This document shows, piece after piece, positions 61,375-64,000 of a DNA stretch of 64,000 nt (the stretch's first letter is position 1; each line of letters opens with the position of its first letter). A program made the translations under genes and the position numbers. The DNA comes from Citricoccus sp. SGAir0253 (GTDB taxonomy: Bacteria; Actinomycetota; Actinomycetes; Actinomycetales; Micrococcaceae), in assembly GCF_005877055.1 (NCBI RefSeq), contig NZ_CP039424.1:248001-312000 (forward strand), read 5' to 3'. Below the pieces are notes generated by a model. That model saw nothing but the letters and a program-made list of their open reading frames with translations. It was not told the DNA's origin and made no database searches.

Positions 61375-61401
61375 GGTGTTCTCCTAAAGATAGGGATTTG
61401 G

Positions 61402-61447
61402 TTGTTGCTACAAGCAGTACGCTAGCACGGTAAGATTGAAGGTACAA
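61402..61447. promoter_or_regulatory. Candidate MarR operator pair
   Basis: TTGTTGCTACAA (61402-61413) and TTGAAGGTACAA (61436-61447, inverse TTGTACCTTCAA) share TTGT-N4-(A/T)CAA. The second overlaps a TAAGAT -10 (61431-61436) for the MarR gene. Sites are 34 bases apart, about three helical turns. Confidence 0.5.
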
Positions 61448-61474
61448 CTACTTTCTCGACCTGCGGGAGGACCG

Positions 61475-62044
61475 ATGACCGAGCAGTCCGCGAGCACGCC
61501 CATGGCCGAGCCGCCGTGGCTCACCGACGAGGAGCTCGCCGCCTGGATGCGGCTGGTGGCCCTGGTGGAGTTGCTGCCCGGCGTGCTGGACTCGCAGCTG
61601 CGCCGGGACGCCGGGCTCATGCACTTCGAGTACTACGTGCTCGCCATGCTCTCCGAGGCGCCGGGGCGGACGCTGCAGATGCGCGACCTGGCCGCCCGCA
61701 CCAACGCCACCCTCCCCCGGCTCTCGCACGTGGTGCGCCGCCTCGAGGACCGCGGCCTGGTGACCCGCGCGCCCTGTCCCGACGACGGCCGGGCCACCAA
61801 TGCGTCCCTCACCGAGGCAGGCTGGGCCAAGGTGCAGGAGACCGCCCCCGGCCACGCGGCCACCGTGCGCGAACACGTCATCGACGCGCTGGAGCCCGGG
61901 CAGGTGCGGCAGCTGCGGGAGATCGCGGGCCGGGTGCTGGCGCGGCTGGATCCCCAGGGGCGGATGGCCCCGGCCTATACCCGCTACGACGCGGCGGCCG
62001 ACCGAGTGGCCGGTCGGCCGACCGGCCGGGGCGTCGACCAGTAG
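61475..62044 (+). CDS. MarR family transcriptional regulator
   Basis: 189 residues. Winged-helix MarR core: FEYYVLAMLSEAPGRTLQMR, DLAARTNATLPRLSHVVRRL (recognition helix), EDRGLVTRAPCPDDGRATNA (wing). Senses phenolic or oxidising ligands in the family; a Cys in the wing (APCPDDGR) could confer redox response. SD GGGAGG before ATG 61475; a TTG further upstream (61436) is less likely because it lies in the operator. Divergent from the F420-reductase-like gene. Confidence 0.88.
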   Translation: MTEQSASTPMAEPPWLTDEELAAWMRLVALVELLPGVLDSQLRRDAGLMHFEYYVLAMLSEAPGRTLQMRDLAARTNATLPRLSHVVRRLEDRGLVTRAPCPDDGRATNASLTEAGWAKVQETAPGHAATVREHVIDALEPGQVRQLREIAGRVLARLDPQGRMAPAYTRYDAAADRVAGRPTGRGVDQ

Positions 62045-62133
62045 AGCGTCCGGAGGGCCCGCGGGGGCGTTCCTCCCCATGTCGGGAGCGAAGGGGTCAT
62101 GGCCCGCATGCTTGGTGCCCTCGGGCATGGATG

Positions 62134-62167
62134 GGCCCCGGAGCCCAGGGAATGGTGCTCCGGGGCC
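62134..62167. terminator. Hairpin between convergent genes
   Basis: Perfect 11-bp stem GGCCCCGGAGC (62134-62144) with its complement (62157-62167), between the MarR gene and the secreted hypothetical. Confidence 0.6.
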
Positions 62168-62252
62168 GGGGGTCCGCAGGCCTGGGAAGGGGATTGCGGA
62201 TCCTCCTGGGGCGGTGGGGCAGGGGTCCTGCCCTACCGCTCGAGGACGGCGA

Positions 62253-62777
62253 CTAACCCGTGATCAGGATCGCCGGATCGGTGAACCCCGCGAAGGTCAG
62301 CGAGTACTCCCAGCTGATGGCGGTACCGGTGACCTCCGGGGTCCAGTTGGGGTTCGGGCACGAGAAGTCAGCCAGGAACTCCTCCGTGCTCGTTCCGGTC
62401 GCGGACTGCTCCGGGACGATCAGCCGGCCGTTCTTGGTGGAGGTGATCACGCTGCTGGTGGTCGTGGTCTCGGACTCCGTGAACGGCTCGACGATCTTGC
62501 TGTTGACGCCCGGGTTGTGGCAGACGCCGGTGAACGTGCTGGTGACCGACAGTGTCACGGTCGCGTTGGTGTTGCCCACGCCTGCGATCTGGGTGCCCGT
62601 ACAGGAGACGGTGAGGCCGGTGAGGGTGCAGACCGGCTCGCCATAGCCCTTGACGTAGTGGGCCCCCTGGGGAGCGTTGGCGAAGTTCGTGGCTGCCTGG
62701 GCGGCAGCCGTGCCCACGGTGAGGGCGAACAGCATGGCCACGAACAGGGCCAGGGCGCGGCGAAGTGTGCGTTGCAT
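62253..62777 (-). CDS. Secreted hypothetical protein
   Basis: 174 residues. Sec signal MQRTLRRALALFVAMLFALT ending VGTAAAQAA (AQA cleavage). Mature part is Thr/Ser/Val-rich and beta-structured (TVTLSVTSTFTGVCHNPGVN, TESETTTTSSVITSTKNGR) with Cys in pairs (VCTLTG...SCTG and FTGVC...FSC). No catalytic motif; no family recognised. GC is somewhat lower than the neighbours. ATG at 62777 with SD-like AGAAAG. Confidence 0.7.
   Translation of the reverse strand: MQRTLRRALALFVAMLFALTVGTAAAQAATNFANAPQGAHYVKGYGEPVCTLTGLTVSCTGTQIAGVGNTNATVTLSVTSTFTGVCHNPGVNSKIVEPFTESETTTTSSVITSTKNGRLIVPEQSATGTSTEEFLADFSCPNPNWTPEVTGTAISWEYSLTFAGFTDPAILITG

Positions 62778-64000
<1,223 letters not shown>

Overview
This 64 kb window comes from a very GC-rich (about 70-73% by eye) Gram-positive chromosome. 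ATGA/GTGA stop-start overlaps, extreme third-position GC, lipoboxes and SipW-type signal peptides point to an actinobacterium, most likely Micrococcaceae (Kocuria, Citricoccus or Micrococcus-like). The genus is inference. No rRNA, tRNA, insertion sequence or CRISPR array was found. Both ends cut through genes: an SDR dehydrogenase on the left and a LigM/GcvT-like methyltransferase on the right.

Layout. 0-7.3 kb: SDR, sugar epimerase, NrtR-like regulator, aryl-alcohol dehydrogenase, amidohydrolase, aminotransferase and a P-loop kinase, with a 70-bp repeat lying around the dehydrogenase/amidohydrolase pair. 7.4-16.6 kb: small stress proteins, a SipW/TasA-like secretion operon (three exported proteins plus an ER-type signal peptidase), a phasin-like Lys/Ala-rich protein, DoxX, an NrdH-like redoxin, NhaA and hypotheticals. 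16.6-20.5 kb: a lower-GC island with an 830-bp gene-free stretch and one large PLD-nuclease/SF2-helicase/DUF3427 protein, probably defence-related. 22.0-27.0 kb: a TPP-riboswitch thiamin salvage operon (thiD-tenA fusion, MFS transporter, thiM, thiE). 27.0-35.7 kb: an organophosphate uptake and hydrolysis operon (Fe3+/hexose-phosphate-type ABC transporter, two GDPD-type phosphodiesterases, a metallophosphoesterase, its own LacI regulator) behind two LacI palindromes.

35.9-45.8 kb: a catabolic cluster that reads as 5-aminovalerate/glutarate degradation (aminotransferase, semialdehyde dehydrogenase, class III CoA-transferase, glutaryl-CoA dehydrogenase, 3-hydroxyacyl-CoA dehydrogenase, amino-acid permease) with a PucR regulator. 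45.9-56.8 kb: a cell-surface tannase/feruloyl esterase with SLH repeats, an AcuI-type reductase, a universal stress protein, PEP synthase, a P-type cation ATPase and a lipoprotein. 56.8-60.7 kb: a reactive-sulfur (cst-like) regulon: CstR-like repressor, rhodanese, TauE exporter, persulfide dioxygenase-rhodanese fusion and a small Cys-rich protein, with six copies of an ATACC-N6-GGTAT-like operator at the two promoter regions. 60.8-64 kb: a divergent F420-reductase-like/MarR pair, a secreted hypothetical, and the start of the THF-dependent demethylase-like gene.

Five genes (aryl-alcohol dehydrogenase, metallophosphoesterase, CoA-transferase, PucR, PEP synthase) are each broken by the apparent loss of one base in a short G or C run, with fully conserved coding on both sides. 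The shared pattern suggests sequencing or assembly error more than five independent pseudogenes. Convergent gene pairs are usually separated by long, near-perfect GC-rich hairpins that probably act as bidirectional terminators.
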